Part shown: piece after piece, positions 56,037-64,000 of the stretch
How the letters are laid out: every line of letters begins with the position of its first letter
Numbering within the stretch: the stretch's first letter is position 1
Origin: DATBAX01 sp963762965
Lineage (GTDB): Bacteria > Acidobacteriota > Terriglobia > Terriglobales > Acidobacteriaceae
Assembly: GCA_963762965.1 (NCBI GenBank)
Contig: CAVXME010000001.1
Span: 558,001 to 622,000 of the forward strand
DNA: 64,000 bases
Direction: 5' to 3'
Notes under the pieces: model-generated
Seen by the model: the letters and a program-made list of their open reading frames with translations, nothing else
The model's database searches: none
What the model was told of the DNA's origin: nothing
Position numbers and translations under genes: made by a program

Positions 56037-56531
56037 ATGAAGATGGAGTTGATCCAGCCGTTTATTAACGCGGCCGACGCCGTGCTGGCGCAGGGGCTTC
56101 AGTGTCCCATGCAGATTGGCAATCTCAGCATGGAAGAGGAAGCCTACCGCTGCAAGGGCGTGGCCGCCCTGGTGTGGCTGAGCGGGGACATCGAGGGCCG
56201 GATCATTTTCGATCTGGACACCCAGGCCGCAGTGCGCGTGGCCAGCAAGTTCGCCGGCAGCGAACTGCCGGAAACCGACAGCCTGGTGCGCGAAGCCGTC
56301 TGCGAACTCGCCAATCAAATCGTCGGCAACGCCGTCGCCACCCTCAATGACCAGGGCTTTCATTTCCGGGTGCATCCGCCGGTGCTCCACACCACCGATG
56401 GCGCCAAAAGCACCGAGGACACGGAAGCGCTCGTGCTGTGCTTCGACACCTGCATCGGCAACGTGTTTATGAATATCGCCCTGCGCTACAACTGCGTCCA
56501 GCCCCAGTCCCAAACCGCCGTCGCCGGCTAG
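56037..56531 (+). CDS. cheX: CheX-type CheY-P phosphatase
   Basis: The 164-residue protein starts at ATG 56037, directly after the cheY stop. The key helix is LVREAVCELANQIVGNAVAT, whose Glu and Asn (ExxxN) match the CheC/CheX/FliY phosphatase motif. IIFDLDTQAAVRVASKFAG precedes it. It would terminate signalling by dephosphorylating CheY-P. CheC, CheD and CheZ are absent from the operon, so this appears to be the sole phosphatase. Confidence 0.85.
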   Translation: MKMELIQPFINAADAVLAQGLQCPMQIGNLSMEEEAYRCKGVAALVWLSGDIEGRIIFDLDTQAAVRVASKFAGSELPETDSLVREAVCELANQIVGNAVATLNDQGFHFRVHPPVLHTTDGAKSTEDTEALVLCFDTCIGNVFMNIALRYNCVQPQSQTAVAG

Positions 56532-56650
56532 TTCGCGGTCACCCTGCACAATCACGTAGGCGCGGACGCCCCGTCTGCGCAGCGAGCGCAAGCTCGCTCT
56601 TGGCTCGGGCTGAAGCCCGGGGCGGGTAGGGGCACCCGCATCATGGGGAC

Positions 56651-56767
56651 CTAAAAAACCTTCCAGATGTAATGTCCCATCAGCCCGAGAAACAATAATC
56701 CCAGAACCACTGCCCACAGGACGAAATGGATCGTTAGGTTCGGAGAATTAATCTCTTTCTTATTCAT
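56651..56767 (-). CDS. Small single-span membrane protein, 38 residues
   Basis: ATG 56767 opens NKKEINSPNLTIHFVLWAVV, then LGLLFLGLMGHYIWKVF, ending at TAG 56651-56653. It has a polar N-terminus and one hydrophobic helix. There is an AGG close to the start. The composition is too membrane-like to be chance, but the function is unknown. Confidence 0.55.
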   Translation of the reverse strand: MNKKEINSPNLTIHFVLWAVVLGLLFLGLMGHYIWKVF

Positions 56768-56885
56768 GCCTGAAGTGTAGCCTGAATGCCCATGCGTCGT
56801 TCTGTTGGCCCGGGGGCTGGGATAAAATCGACCTAAAATTTGGGACGGTTAGAGGAACTGGGCACTATAACTGCCGAAGGGATAA

Positions 56886-57095
56886 TCAGACGCTTGGACG
56901 GGATGGCTTCTCGCCCCTGGTCAGGGGAAGAGTGATAAGAAAAGTAGTGAGCAAAGGAATAAGCGCGGGAATCAAAACCACCCATGGCAAAGGCTTGGGG
57001 ACGAGGAGGACGACCAGAACCTCTGCCACCCCGACCAGCAGAAGAATCAACATCATCCTGCCCATCCACTTCAGATTCTGGCGATTGATCTGCAT
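56886..57095 (-). CDS. Small two-span membrane protein, 69 residues
   Basis: ATG 57095 is preceded by GAAGGAGACTC. The sequence MQINRQNLKWMGRMMLILLL starts a first helix that runs to VVLLV, followed by KPLPWVVLIPALIPLLTTFL as the second. The tail is TRGEKPSRPSV. The longer open frame upstream lacks a start signal. Function unknown. Confidence 0.6.
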   Translation of the reverse strand: MQINRQNLKWMGRMMLILLLVGVAEVLVVLLVPKPLPWVVLIPALIPLLTTFLITLPLTRGEKPSRPSV

Positions 57096-57378
57096 GAGTC
57101 TCCTTCCGCGCTGGTAGCCCTGCAAACTCCGCACAGTATACGCGCAAGAGCTTGTCCCACCAAATGGATTTAACCGGAGAGTTGACGAGAAACGCCATTG
57201 CACCAACTCCAAGGTTGCCAGGGATAGTTGGTGTAATTGCGATGTTACGACAACCATCCATAACAGAAATGTTGTCGTCGGCGTTGCAAATTGTTTCACA
57301 TTGACGCGAACAGGGATTGAGCGGAAAATGGCAGCCATTCTTGGGGCCAGCAGGCAAAAAAGAGAAGAGGACGGCACC
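57096..57378. other. Divergent intergenic region
   Basis: AT-richer than its surroundings (GTTGTCGTCGGCGTTGCAAA, TTGTTTCACATTGACG) and likely to carry both promoters. No gene seen. Confidence 0.35.
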
Positions 57379-58137
57379 ATGACTTACAAAATGTTTCGCA
57401 TCGCTTTAGTGATCGTTCTGGCCAGCTTTGGGCTCAGTTCTGCTGCTTGGGCGGCGAAATGTTCAAACGCCTCTCTGAGTGGCACCTACGGGTTTCTGCA
57501 CGACGGCACAGATAGCAACGGCGCCCCTGCGACCGCCGCCGTGAGCCAGATCACGTTTGACTCAACCACCGGTACGTTCACCGTAGAGACCACAGCATCC
57601 CATGATGGCATGATAGCCACCGATCATCTCACCGGAACATACGCAATCGCCTCGAACTGCACCGGCACGGGCACGCCCACGGGAGCCATCCCCTTCTCAA
57701 TTGTGGTTACATCAACCGGGTTTTTGGCCCTTCACCTTTTTTCGGAGGGATTCGCCGTGCAGCAGGGCTCCCCGACCTGCACCAATGCCGGAGTTGAGGG
57801 TAGGTTTGGGTTTGAAACAACCGGCGTCTTTCTCGCAGAGGCGGCCGCCCCAGCGGTGGCTTTCATCGGTGAGTTGAAATTAACGGTCAACCCTTCTGGA
57901 GAAGGAGTGATAAGCGGACGCGTAGCGGCTAGCGAGGATGGCGCGTTTCTAACGTACGTGCCCGTCACCGGTTCTTACAGGGTCGGGGCGGACTGCAGGG
58001 GCAGGGCTACCATAACGCCGAAGGGGCAATCCGAAATGCACTTCCACTTCGTGGTTGTGGACGGCGGGAATGAGATGCTAGCCGTTGAGACGGACGCGGA
58101 CACGGTTGTCAGCGGGACTCTGGTGAAGGGCAATTAA
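57379..58137 (+). CDS. Exported beta-rich protein of unknown function
   Basis: Start ATG 57379 (MTYKMFRIALVIVLASFGLS, cleaved after AWA); the 78 bases upstream in frame are not signal-like. The 252-residue protein has two similar halves, each starting with a Cys/Gly strand (CSNASLSGTYGFLHDG and CTNAGVEGRFGFETTG) followed by FTVETTASHDG-like and VISGRVAASEDG-like strands and ending in SYRVGADCRG or YAIASNCTG. This internal duplication with paired Cys is frequent in exported proteins of Acidobacteriota. No catalytic motif. Confidence 0.7.
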   Translation: MTYKMFRIALVIVLASFGLSSAAWAAKCSNASLSGTYGFLHDGTDSNGAPATAAVSQITFDSTTGTFTVETTASHDGMIATDHLTGTYAIASNCTGTGTPTGAIPFSIVVTSTGFLALHLFSEGFAVQQGSPTCTNAGVEGRFGFETTGVFLAEAAAPAVAFIGELKLTVNPSGEGVISGRVAASEDGAFLTYVPVTGSYRVGADCRGRATITPKGQSEMHFHFVVVDGGNEMLAVETDADTVVSGTLVKGN

Positions 58138-58288
58138 GTAACGAAGACGGGAGCATCGACTTGGCGTGGCGGGCTGCCCCACGCTTCGTTTTTACAGGTT
58201 GGGATTTCCCAACTTGTCCCACTTGGGATTTTGGTCTGTGTCGTCACCACGCCGGGCATCCGATCCAAAGGACAATCAGCCGTTGGCG
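58138..58288. other. Spacer with small palindromes
   Basis: GTTGGGATTTCCCAACTTG forms a short stem, and CCCACTTGGGATTTT is another. Possible terminator region for the exported-protein gene. No gene. Confidence 0.4.
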
Positions 58289-59842
58289 CTACGGGCCGGC
58301 CACAATAAACAACGGATTCTGCGGCGGCGGCAGACACACCCCGTTCACCGCTGGTCCCTGGGGATAGGGACAGTTCCCCGTCACGGGATCTGGAGACGGC
58401 GCCGGAAACGCGCTCAGCGGAGAATTGATCTCCGTCAGCAGGGTGTCCGGGGCAAACACTTCTCCGGAAGAATTAATCGCCACCGTGGTGAGGATCGCGG
58501 TATTTCCCTGGTCGCAGTTGGCGACATAAACCCGGGTTGTCGGTTTATTGTCAGCCGAGGATGCTGCGGAAAGGCGGAAACCGAGCGGAGCTCCGGTGGC
58601 AGTGGGCCGGGTTGCATCACAACCGGTCGGATAATGCGCGGGGTCGGTAACGATGGGCGCGTATCCCAGTGAAATCACGTTTCCTGGCGTGAAGTTCGCC
58701 GAGCTGAACACTGAAACTTGCGAGCAGATGTTTCCACTGGTTGTGTCTTTCTGATAGCTGGCCACGTAGACCCGGCTGCCATCGGGGAGAGCGACCAGAG
58801 AAACTGGAACAGGTGCGACCGTCGTGGCGCAAGGATTGGTTGCAGTCTGGGCCAGCGGGGCCATGCTGAGAGGGCCGGGAAGCAGCGGCGCCGGGATGCT
58901 CGGGGCCGCATCAAAAGCCCAGAACCGATTGCCTGTGGAACTCAGCACATACAAGCGGTTGAGCTTGCCGTCGTAAAGCATGAAATCGGCGCCGGCAGCG
59001 GTCGCCACCGTGCCGATCACGGCATCGGGCGTGGCGGTCGCATCAATCACGGAAATGTTTCCGCTGCTCTTGTCCAGAGCGTACACTCGCTGGCTGTCGG
59101 AACGGGCGGCCACCCACACCGGAGAAGTCCCCACCGAATTCAAGACCACGCCGACGGTGTCATCGACGGTGTTGATGCTGCTTACTGTTCCGTTCCCCTG
59201 GTTCGCCGAGTAAACCTTCTGCCCGTTGGGCAACTCTGCCAGCGTCACCGGGTTCGCGGCCGTGTTGGGAACCGGCTGTGTGGGATCGACGCCAACATTC
59301 GCAAGTACAAGGTTGGAACTGGTGCTGATCACCGAAACCGTTCCGTAGTTGTAGTTGGCCACGTAGACCTTGCCGTTTTCCGTAGTCGACACAAAAACTG
59401 GCACGGCGAGGATCGGAGGGACCGCGTCCGGCATATTTGGCAGCGCAATCGTGGTGTGGGTGCTGGAGGCGGAAGTGGTGCTGGCTGAAACCGTGTCTTC
59501 GAGGCTGTTGGCCACGTACCACGAGCCGCCGTTGGGCAGCACAGTGCCGTGCACTGGGCCCAGGCCGACTTCGGTCACGGCCGCCACGGAATCGCCTGAA
59601 GTATCAATGCGCGTGGTGGTACCGGATTGTGGCAGCTGGGTGGTATCGGATGCGTCCATGCCGTTCGCGCTCATGGTCAGAACAAAGTGAAAACTGGACG
59701 GGTTGGGCGGATTGGGCTCAATGGGAAAAGCCACCGGCCGGTAGGTTTGTCCACAGCTGGTGCAAATAAAGAACAGAAGCAAAATGAAAGCTACTCGCGC
59801 GACGCGCATCCCAATCATCGACACCCCAACAGAAGAATTCAT
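58289..59842 (-). CDS. YncE-like beta-propeller lipoprotein
   Basis: The 517-residue protein has a signal segment (VARVAFILLLFFICTSCG) with a lipobox-like Cys; starts at 59842, 59818 or 59809 are all possible. The mature part is built of repeated propeller blades: GTVLPNGGSWYVANSLEDTV, NGKVYVANYNYGTVSVISTS, NGQKVYSANQGNGTVSSINT, SQRVYALDKSSGNISVIDAT. These are the YVANxxxxTVSVIxT words of the YncE/40-residue YVTN family. A binding or scaffold role at the cell surface is likely; ligand unknown. Confidence 0.82.
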   Translation of the reverse strand: MNSSVGVSMIGMRVARVAFILLLFFICTSCGQTYRPVAFPIEPNPPNPSSFHFVLTMSANGMDASDTTQLPQSGTTTRIDTSGDSVAAVTEVGLGPVHGTVLPNGGSWYVANSLEDTVSASTTSASSTHTTIALPNMPDAVPPILAVPVFVSTTENGKVYVANYNYGTVSVISTSSNLVLANVGVDPTQPVPNTAANPVTLAELPNGQKVYSANQGNGTVSSINTVDDTVGVVLNSVGTSPVWVAARSDSQRVYALDKSSGNISVIDATATPDAVIGTVATAAGADFMLYDGKLNRLYVLSSTGNRFWAFDAAPSIPAPLLPGPLSMAPLAQTATNPCATTVAPVPVSLVALPDGSRVYVASYQKDTTSGNICSQVSVFSSANFTPGNVISLGYAPIVTDPAHYPTGCDATRPTATGAPLGFRLSAASSADNKPTTRVYVANCDQGNTAILTTVAINSSGEVFAPDTLLTEINSPLSAFPAPSPDPVTGNCPYPQGPAVNGVCLPPPQNPLFIVAGP

Positions 59843-60275
59843 GAATTCACAACGGTCCCGGAAGAGTTCCCTATTCTAAAGCGAAGCGGGCTTAAGCGCC
59901 AGCGCCTCAGCGATTTCGTGGTGGTCTAATGTAGGTTAGTGCCGGGAACCGGGGGCAAAGGTTGCATCCTCGCTGTGGAAATAAATCTGCCGTACGGCCA
60001 TCGCCAAGAGAAATGCTCGTCTGCCGAAGAGCCGCAAAAAAATCTCATATTGATTCACTTCCGGCTAAGTTATTGATTCCCGACTGGAAGGGTTTTAGGA
60101 TCGAAAATGCCAATCACGACGCTCTTCAGAATGCCTGTTAATGGCGCTTACAAGCCCGTGTGCGAATGGCGAGTCGCGGGACGACCTTTGGAATGCAAGA
60201 GAGGCCGCGACGTCCAGAATCGACGCGGGACAGAAAGTTATCTTTTAGTTATAAATCCGAGGGACCAGCTCAAGC
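59843..60275. other. 433-bp intergenic region
   Basis: Short frames on both strands lack ribosome sites and protein-like composition. The right part lies 3' of ku. I see no terminator with a clear U tract and no RNA gene. Confidence 0.4.
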
Positions 60276-61112
60276 TCAGGCGCCGCCCCGCGATCTTTTC
60301 CCGGACGCCGGAGCGCGGCTGGTGGTGGCTGCGGGTTTCTTCTTGCCTTCCATCTCGGCCAAACTGGCTTTCAGGGCCGACATCAGGTCCACGACCGGAG
60401 CAAGCTTCTTCGGCTTTTCCACTTCGGCGATCTTTCCGCCTTCTAACTTGGTTTGAATCAGGTTCTTGAGATTGTCCTGAAAGCTGTCATGATATTTTTC
60501 CGGGTCCCAGTCAGCAGCCAGGGCCTCGATCAACTGATGCGCTACTTTCACTTCCGCGTCTTTCAGTTCGACATCCGGCGCGCCAAACTCTTCCACCTTA
60601 CGGACTTCCTCGGCGTAATACATGGTGTGCAGCATCATTCCTCCCTCATGCGGACGCAGGAACACCGTGTACTCGCGATTGTGCATGGTCAGCTTGGCAA
60701 TGGCGACGTATTCGCTTTCTTCTAAAGCCTTGGTGAGCAAGGCATAAGGACGGCGTCCGGCTTCTTCGGGAACCATGTAGTAGGAAGATTCGAAATACAC
60801 CGGATCCACGTCGGTGGTTTTCACGAACTCCAATATCTCCATGGTCTTGGCGGTTTTGGGTTCGATCTGCTTGATCTCTTCGGGCTCGATCACCACGTAT
60901 TCGTCTTTGCGAAATTCGTAGCCCTTCACAGTGTCGGCGCGCTCCACGACTTTGCCGTCTTTGAGGCAGACATACTGCTGCTTGAGGCGGGAAAGGTCGT
61001 CGCGATGCAACATGTTGAAGGAAATTCCCGAACTGCGAGCGCCGGAAAAAAGACGCACCGGCATGGAAATCAATCCGAATGTGAGATACCCAGACCAAAC
61101 CGAGGCTGCCAT
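60276..61112 (-). CDS. ku: Ku protein, non-homologous end joining
   Basis: The 278-residue protein is a standard bacterial Ku: ASVWSGYLTFGLISMPVRLF, VKGYEFRKDEYVVIEPEEI, DPVYFESSYYMVPEEAGRRP, YTVFLRPHEGGMMLHTMYYA. It ends in a basic tail (KKKPAATTSRAPASGKRSR) that aids DNA binding and LigD recruitment. Ku homodimers encircle broken DNA ends. No ligD gene lies in the window, so the ligase partner must be elsewhere. Confidence 0.96.
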   Translation of the reverse strand: MAASVWSGYLTFGLISMPVRLFSGARSSGISFNMLHRDDLSRLKQQYVCLKDGKVVERADTVKGYEFRKDEYVVIEPEEIKQIEPKTAKTMEILEFVKTTDVDPVYFESSYYMVPEEAGRRPYALLTKALEESEYVAIAKLTMHNREYTVFLRPHEGGMMLHTMYYAEEVRKVEEFGAPDVELKDAEVKVAHQLIEALAADWDPEKYHDSFQDNLKNLIQTKLEGGKIAEVEKPKKLAPVVDLMSALKASLAEMEGKKKPAATTSRAPASGKRSRGGA

Positions 61113-61416
61113 AGAGTTCCCCCTCGTTCTCTACCGCCGAGGCCGCCGAGAAAAGCAAATGCTCTTACGCTGGACTTTCCCTCTGCGATCTCTGCGCTCT
61201 CGGCGGTAATATCACTTTCTCTCTGCCCGAGCACGCCAAGGCACTGAGTTTAAACTAGAACAGAGTTGGATGCAGCCGAGATCAGGCGGGTAATCGAAAA
61301 GCTAAAGCACGACCGGTGGAACGGATTGGGCGAGGCCACAACGGATAGCAGTATCTGACTTGGTACAGGGGGCTTGGAACCGGCTCCAGTGCGAATTTCA
61401 CGGAATCTCCAAGCAA
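61113..61416. other. Intergenic region with inverted repeat
   Basis: TACCGCCGAGGCCGCCGAGA (61130-61149) and GCGCTCTCGGCGGTAATA (61195-61212) form an imperfect inverted repeat upstream of ku. The rest up to the DUF92 start shows no gene. Confidence 0.45.
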
Positions 61417-62157
61417 ATGCATGACTTAGCGATGATCGCCGGCGGGATGCCTCAGTTATCGAGGCCACAGATCGAGATTGCCGTCATCATTACGCTGCTT
61501 TTCGCTGGATTTGGGCGGTTGGTAAAAGGAGTGAGTTGGTCAGGGGCGGCGGCAGGAGCAGTGGTTTGTTTTTTGCTCTGCGTAAGCGCCGGAGGCGGAG
61601 CGGTCGCGGCGTTGGTGTCAGTCTTCGTCCTGACCTGGATGGCTACTGGTTTCGGTAGATCGCACAAGCAAAAATTAGGAACTGCCGAGAAAAGCGGTGG
61701 ACGACGAGCTTCGCAAGTGCTGGCGAATCTTGGCGTGGCGACTGGAGCGGCAGTTCTGTTTACGATCTATGGCAAGGCAGGATTCTTATTGGCGACAGCA
61801 GCTGCACTGTCGGAAGCGGCGGCGGATACGGTGTCGAGTGAGATCGGTCAGGCGGTGGGAGCGAATCCACGTTTGATTACAACCTGGAAAATCGTGCCCG
61901 CCGGGACCGATGGCGGCGTCACGGTCGCGGGAACTCTCGCAGGCGTAATGGCGGCTGCTGTGGTTGGTGTGGTGTGCGTGGTGACTGAACTCATGCCGTG
62001 GAAATGGTTCGGGATCGCGGTTGGGGCGGCCACTGTGGGGATGGTGGCTGATAGTTTTTTGGGTGCATGGCTGGAACGACGGGGACTCTTGAATAACGAC
62101 CTGGTAAATTTTCTGGGGACGCTGATCGCGGCGGGGATTGCTTTTCTGGTGGTGTGA
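61417..62157 (+). CDS. DUF92 (VTE6-like) membrane protein
   Basis: Start ATG 61417 is preferred over TTG 61360; a strong ribosome site is lacking for both. The 246-residue membrane protein has several helices and the DUF92 landmarks LGTAEKSGGRRASQVLANLG, ALSEAAADTVSSEIGQAVG, TDGGVTVAGTLAGVMAAAVV and MVADSFLGAWLERRGLLNND. Plant VTE6 of this family phosphorylates phytyl phosphate. Bacterial members are thought to act on isoprenoid phosphates, but no activity can be assigned here. Confidence 0.85.
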   Translation: MHDLAMIAGGMPQLSRPQIEIAVIITLLFAGFGRLVKGVSWSGAAAGAVVCFLLCVSAGGGAVAALVSVFVLTWMATGFGRSHKQKLGTAEKSGGRRASQVLANLGVATGAAVLFTIYGKAGFLLATAAALSEAAADTVSSEIGQAVGANPRLITTWKIVPAGTDGGVTVAGTLAGVMAAAVVGVVCVVTELMPWKWFGIAVGAATVGMVADSFLGAWLERRGLLNNDLVNFLGTLIAAGIAFLVV

Positions 62158-62260
62158 GCATCCGTAAAGAGCGGCGCTTGCAGCGCCGCGTAAATCAACG
62201 CGTTAGAAAACGCGGCCCTGAAGGGCCGCTCTTCCACGGTGGTTTCAAACAAAATCCTCC

Positions 62261-62320
62261 AGCTCGATGAGTTCGTGGATTCCCGCGTCTCGCAAAAACG
62301 GCGAGACACGGGGCACCCGG
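62261..62320. repeat. 60-bp GTCTCGC palindromic repeat, copy 1
   Basis: AGCTCGATGAGTTCGTGGAT followed by TCCCGCGTCTCGCAAAAACG and GCGAGACACGGGGCACCCGG. The GTCTCGC/GCGAGAC arms make a hairpin. Located between the DUF92 and DUF2306 genes. Confidence 0.8.
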
Positions 62321-62385
62321 TTTGACATCTGGCTATCCAGTCCATCCATGCCGTGGTAGCATTTCCCGCAACGAGGACGACACCC

Positions 62386-63057
62386 ATGGCCCATGCGTCA
62401 ACAAGCGCACCGACAGCGGTTTGGAACAAACCCAGTAAGACGAAGCTGGCAGCCAAGACGGTGGCTTGGATCGGCATTGTCGGCATTGCTCTCGCGTTCG
62501 TCTGGAAGTATGTTTTCTTCTACTACCTTCACTACAACGCGGCTTCGTTTGACTCCTACTGGACGCGCCGGGTGTGGCTGCTGCTGCACATCAGTGGGGG
62601 AACTCTGGCGTTACTGATGGGCCCGTGGCAGTTCTGGACCGGGCTTCGCAATAAGCATTTCCAGATCCATCGCTGGACGGGGCGGCTATTCCTACTCGGG
62701 GTCGCTGTCGGTGTAATCGGCTCGATTGGACTGGCGTTTTCCGTTACCTCGGGTTGGGCTTTTGAAGTGGGGCTGATGGGCTTGGCGTCCGCCTGGACGA
62801 TCACCGCCGGCATGGGCTATTACACGATACGCAAGGGACTGGTGCAGTTCCATAAGGAGTGGATGATCCGCGCCTATGTGGTGACATTCGCTTTTGTAAC
62901 CTTCCGTATCTTGAGCGATTATGGTCCGACGTCGAGGCTGCAACCGGAAAATGATCGCAGCATCATCATCACCTGGGTTTGCTGGGTGGTGCCGTTGGGG
63001 ATCACCGAACTGATTTTCCAATGGCGGCGAGTCAGAGCTGCTATGAATCCTCGCTGA
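62386..63057 (+). CDS. DUF2306 membrane protein
   Basis: Start ATG 62386 follows GAGGACGACACCC. The 223-residue protein has six hydrophobic segments and conserved His positions: VWLLLHISGGTLALLMGPWQ, RNKHFQIHRWTGRLFLLG and FHKEWMIRAYVVTFAFVTFR. These make it a member of DUF2306, related in layout to cytochrome b561-like membrane proteins. Heme binding by the His residues is plausible but unproven. Confidence 0.82.
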   Translation: MAHASTSAPTAVWNKPSKTKLAAKTVAWIGIVGIALAFVWKYVFFYYLHYNAASFDSYWTRRVWLLLHISGGTLALLMGPWQFWTGLRNKHFQIHRWTGRLFLLGVAVGVIGSIGLAFSVTSGWAFEVGLMGLASAWTITAGMGYYTIRKGLVQFHKEWMIRAYVVTFAFVTFRILSDYGPTSRLQPENDRSIIITWVCWVVPLGITELIFQWRRVRAAMNPR

Positions 63058-63082
63058 TCTGCTCCTTTTCAGAAAAATACCA

Positions 63083-63143
63083 AGCTCGATGAAGTCCGTG
63101 GAATCCCGCGTCTCGCAAAGGCGGCGAGACACGGGGCACCCGG
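63083..63143. repeat. 60-bp GTCTCGC palindromic repeat, copy 2
   Basis: AGCTCGATGAAGTCCGTGGA, then ATCCCGCGTCTCGCAAAGGC and GGCGAGACACGGGGCACCCG. It sits between the convergent DUF2306 and DUF5684-like genes. Confidence 0.8.
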
Positions 63144-63155
63144 CGTTGCCTTACT

Positions 63156-63593
63156 TCAGTCGGACCAAGCTAGATAACCTGGGACGATGAGGTTCACGAA
63201 GGGAACGATCATCAGAATGCCCCACCAGTTGGGCTTGCCACGAGCTTCAGCCACGGCCATCCAAACGATGATCACCATGACAATATTCACCAGAGGAATC
63301 AGAAAAAGGATGAACCACCACAGCGGTTTCTTGGCCACCATCAGCATCAAGAAGAGATTGGCAATGGGAATCCAAGCGAGCCAGGCATTGTCCGTGCCGG
63401 TTTTGGTGGCGATGGTCTGAACGGCCAGGGACATGTAGACGTAGGCTGCCCCGCCAAAGACCAGCAAACACAACAGCACCAAGCCAGATAGCGCCGCGGA
63501 GGGCGCGCTTGTGGATTGGGCCAGGGCCGCGCTGGCGGACATGAGCATTGCAACCAAAACAGGAAGTGACAACGGACTGAATCGTACTTTCAT
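63156..63593 (-). CDS. DUF5684-like membrane protein
   Basis: Start ATG 63593 follows GAGGAGGGACTTCGA; the longer frame includes repeat copy 3. The 145-residue protein has a signal-like first helix (LSLPVLVAMLMSASAALAQ), a second helix (LSGLVLLCLLVFGGAAYVYM), and the family's characteristic TKTGTDNAWLAWIPIANLFL, KPLWWFILFLIPLVNIVMVI and GKPNWWGILMIVPFVNLIVP. Function unknown. Confidence 0.8.
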   Translation of the reverse strand: MKVRFSPLSLPVLVAMLMSASAALAQSTSAPSAALSGLVLLCLLVFGGAAYVYMSLAVQTIATKTGTDNAWLAWIPIANLFLMLMVAKKPLWWFILFLIPLVNIVMVIIVWMAVAEARGKPNWWGILMIVPFVNLIVPGYLAWSD

Positions 63594-63753
63594 TCGAAGT
63601 CCCTCCTCGGGACTGAGGAATCGTACGTCGCCGCGCGGGCTGTGGCCCACGTGTCGTTGCGAAGTATACCCTTGGAGTTTCGCCATCGTGGGCAAAAGAG
63701 GGTGGGGCACCTGCGGTGTCAATGGGTGCGGGCTTGGGAAGGAACAAAATCCC

Positions 63754-63814
63754 ACGCTCGATGGGTGAGTGGAATCCCGCGTCTCGCAAAGGCGGCGAGA
63801 CACGGGGCACCCGG
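63754..63814. repeat. 60-bp GTCTCGC palindromic repeat, copy 3
   Basis: ACGCTCGATGGGTGAGTGGA, then ATCCCGCGTCTCGCAAAGGC and GGCGAGACACGGGGCACCCG. It sits between the DUF5684-like gene and the Fpg-type gene. Confidence 0.8.
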
Positions 63815-63827
63815 CTTTGTCTTCACG

Positions 63828-64000
63828 CTAGCGGCGCTTGAGAGCTTCTAATTCTTCGAGGGTGCGGGGCCAGTCGGAGTGCAGGAGGCGGGAGAGGCTG
63901 CGATCCGCAAGGACTTTTCCAGCGGTTTGGCAGCGGGCGCAATAGTTGGTTTCGTTGTTGGCATAGCGAATGCGCTGGATTTTTTCTCCGCAACGCGGGC
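63828..64000 (-). CDS. Fpg/Nei-type DNA glycosylase, C-terminal zinc finger only (partial)
   Basis: The window holds the last 57 codons. PRCGEKIQRIRYANNETNYC, then ARCQTAGKVLADRSLSRLL, give the CxxC-x16-CxxC zinc finger (first Cys at the window edge) that MutM/Nei enzymes use to bind damaged DNA. The tail is HSDWPRTLEELEALKRR. The catalytic N-terminal part lies outside the window, so Fpg versus Nei cannot be decided. Confidence 0.85.
   Translation of the reverse strand, partial: PRCGEKIQRIRYANNETNYCARCQTAGKVLADRSLSRLLHSDWPRTLEELEALKRR

Noticed and set aside
60107..60469. Plus-strand 120-codon frame overlapping ku
   Set aside because: More than half is antisense to ku, composition is Arg/Pro-rich and no ribosome site precedes it.

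Overview
The window reads as chromosome of an Acidobacteriota bacterium of the Koribacter/Sulfotelmatobacter type. This is inferred from gene style: moderately high GC, many secreted proteases and beta-propeller lipoproteins, TonB-C proteins, abundant PilZ, GGDEF and response-regulator genes, and dispersed CATCCTGAGCGA palindromes. No rRNA is present to confirm it. Almost all genes are intact and densely packed, with two exceptions: the left end (1-3.3 kb) and uvrB.

Layout. (1) 0-3.3 kb, minus strand: a decayed RiPP-type peptide cluster. In transcription order it holds a PqqD/RRE protein, a radical SAM/SPASM maturase broken by many frame changes, a 57-residue Cys-containing precursor with one frame break in a C5 run, an HprK-like kinase with one frame break, and a soluble S26 peptidase cut by the window edge. 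(2) 3.5-16.7 kb: a DUF333 exported protein, a three-gene proton-translocating transhydrogenase (pntAA-pntAB-pntB), a phosphoesterase, a large metalloprotease, tRNA-Ser(GGA), an atypical LuxR regulator next to a PilZ protein, and tldD/pmbA separated by a four-helix-bundle gene. (3) 16.9-29.4 kb: ahcY-metK, a RodZ-like protein, a GAF-GGDEF cyclase, an S53 protease, a patatin, Nudix plus VIT transporter, a FadN-like beta-oxidation fusion, and a HicB-like protein. (4) 29.5-41.4 kb: an M3-like peptidase, a REC-TonB fusion, uvrB with a one-base frameshift, a DUF91/NucS-like nuclease with a probable EVE/PUA-like reader domain, and three toxin-antitoxin modules in 2.1 kb, two of them with promoter architecture predicting leaderless mRNAs. 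Then comes a three-gene signalling operon with an orphan DHp-like protein. (5) 41.6-48.1 kb: a double TonB-C protein and an operon of a giant GAF/PAS histidine kinase, a lone receiver and an NtrC-type regulator. (6) 48.4-56.5 kb: a mini TonB-C protein followed by a complete chemotaxis operon, mcp-cheW-cheR-cheA-cheB-cheY-cheX. (7) 56.6-64 kb: small membrane proteins, an exported protein, a YncE-like lipoprotein, Ku, a DUF92 protein, a DUF2306 protein, a DUF5684-like protein, a 60-bp palindromic repeat present three times, and the 3' end of an Fpg/Nei-type glycosylase.

The least conventional content is the RiPP relic at 0-3.3 kb, the TA island with leaderless-type promoters at 37-39.2 kb, the REC-TonB fusion at 31.7 kb and the nuclease-reader fusion at 35.8 kb.
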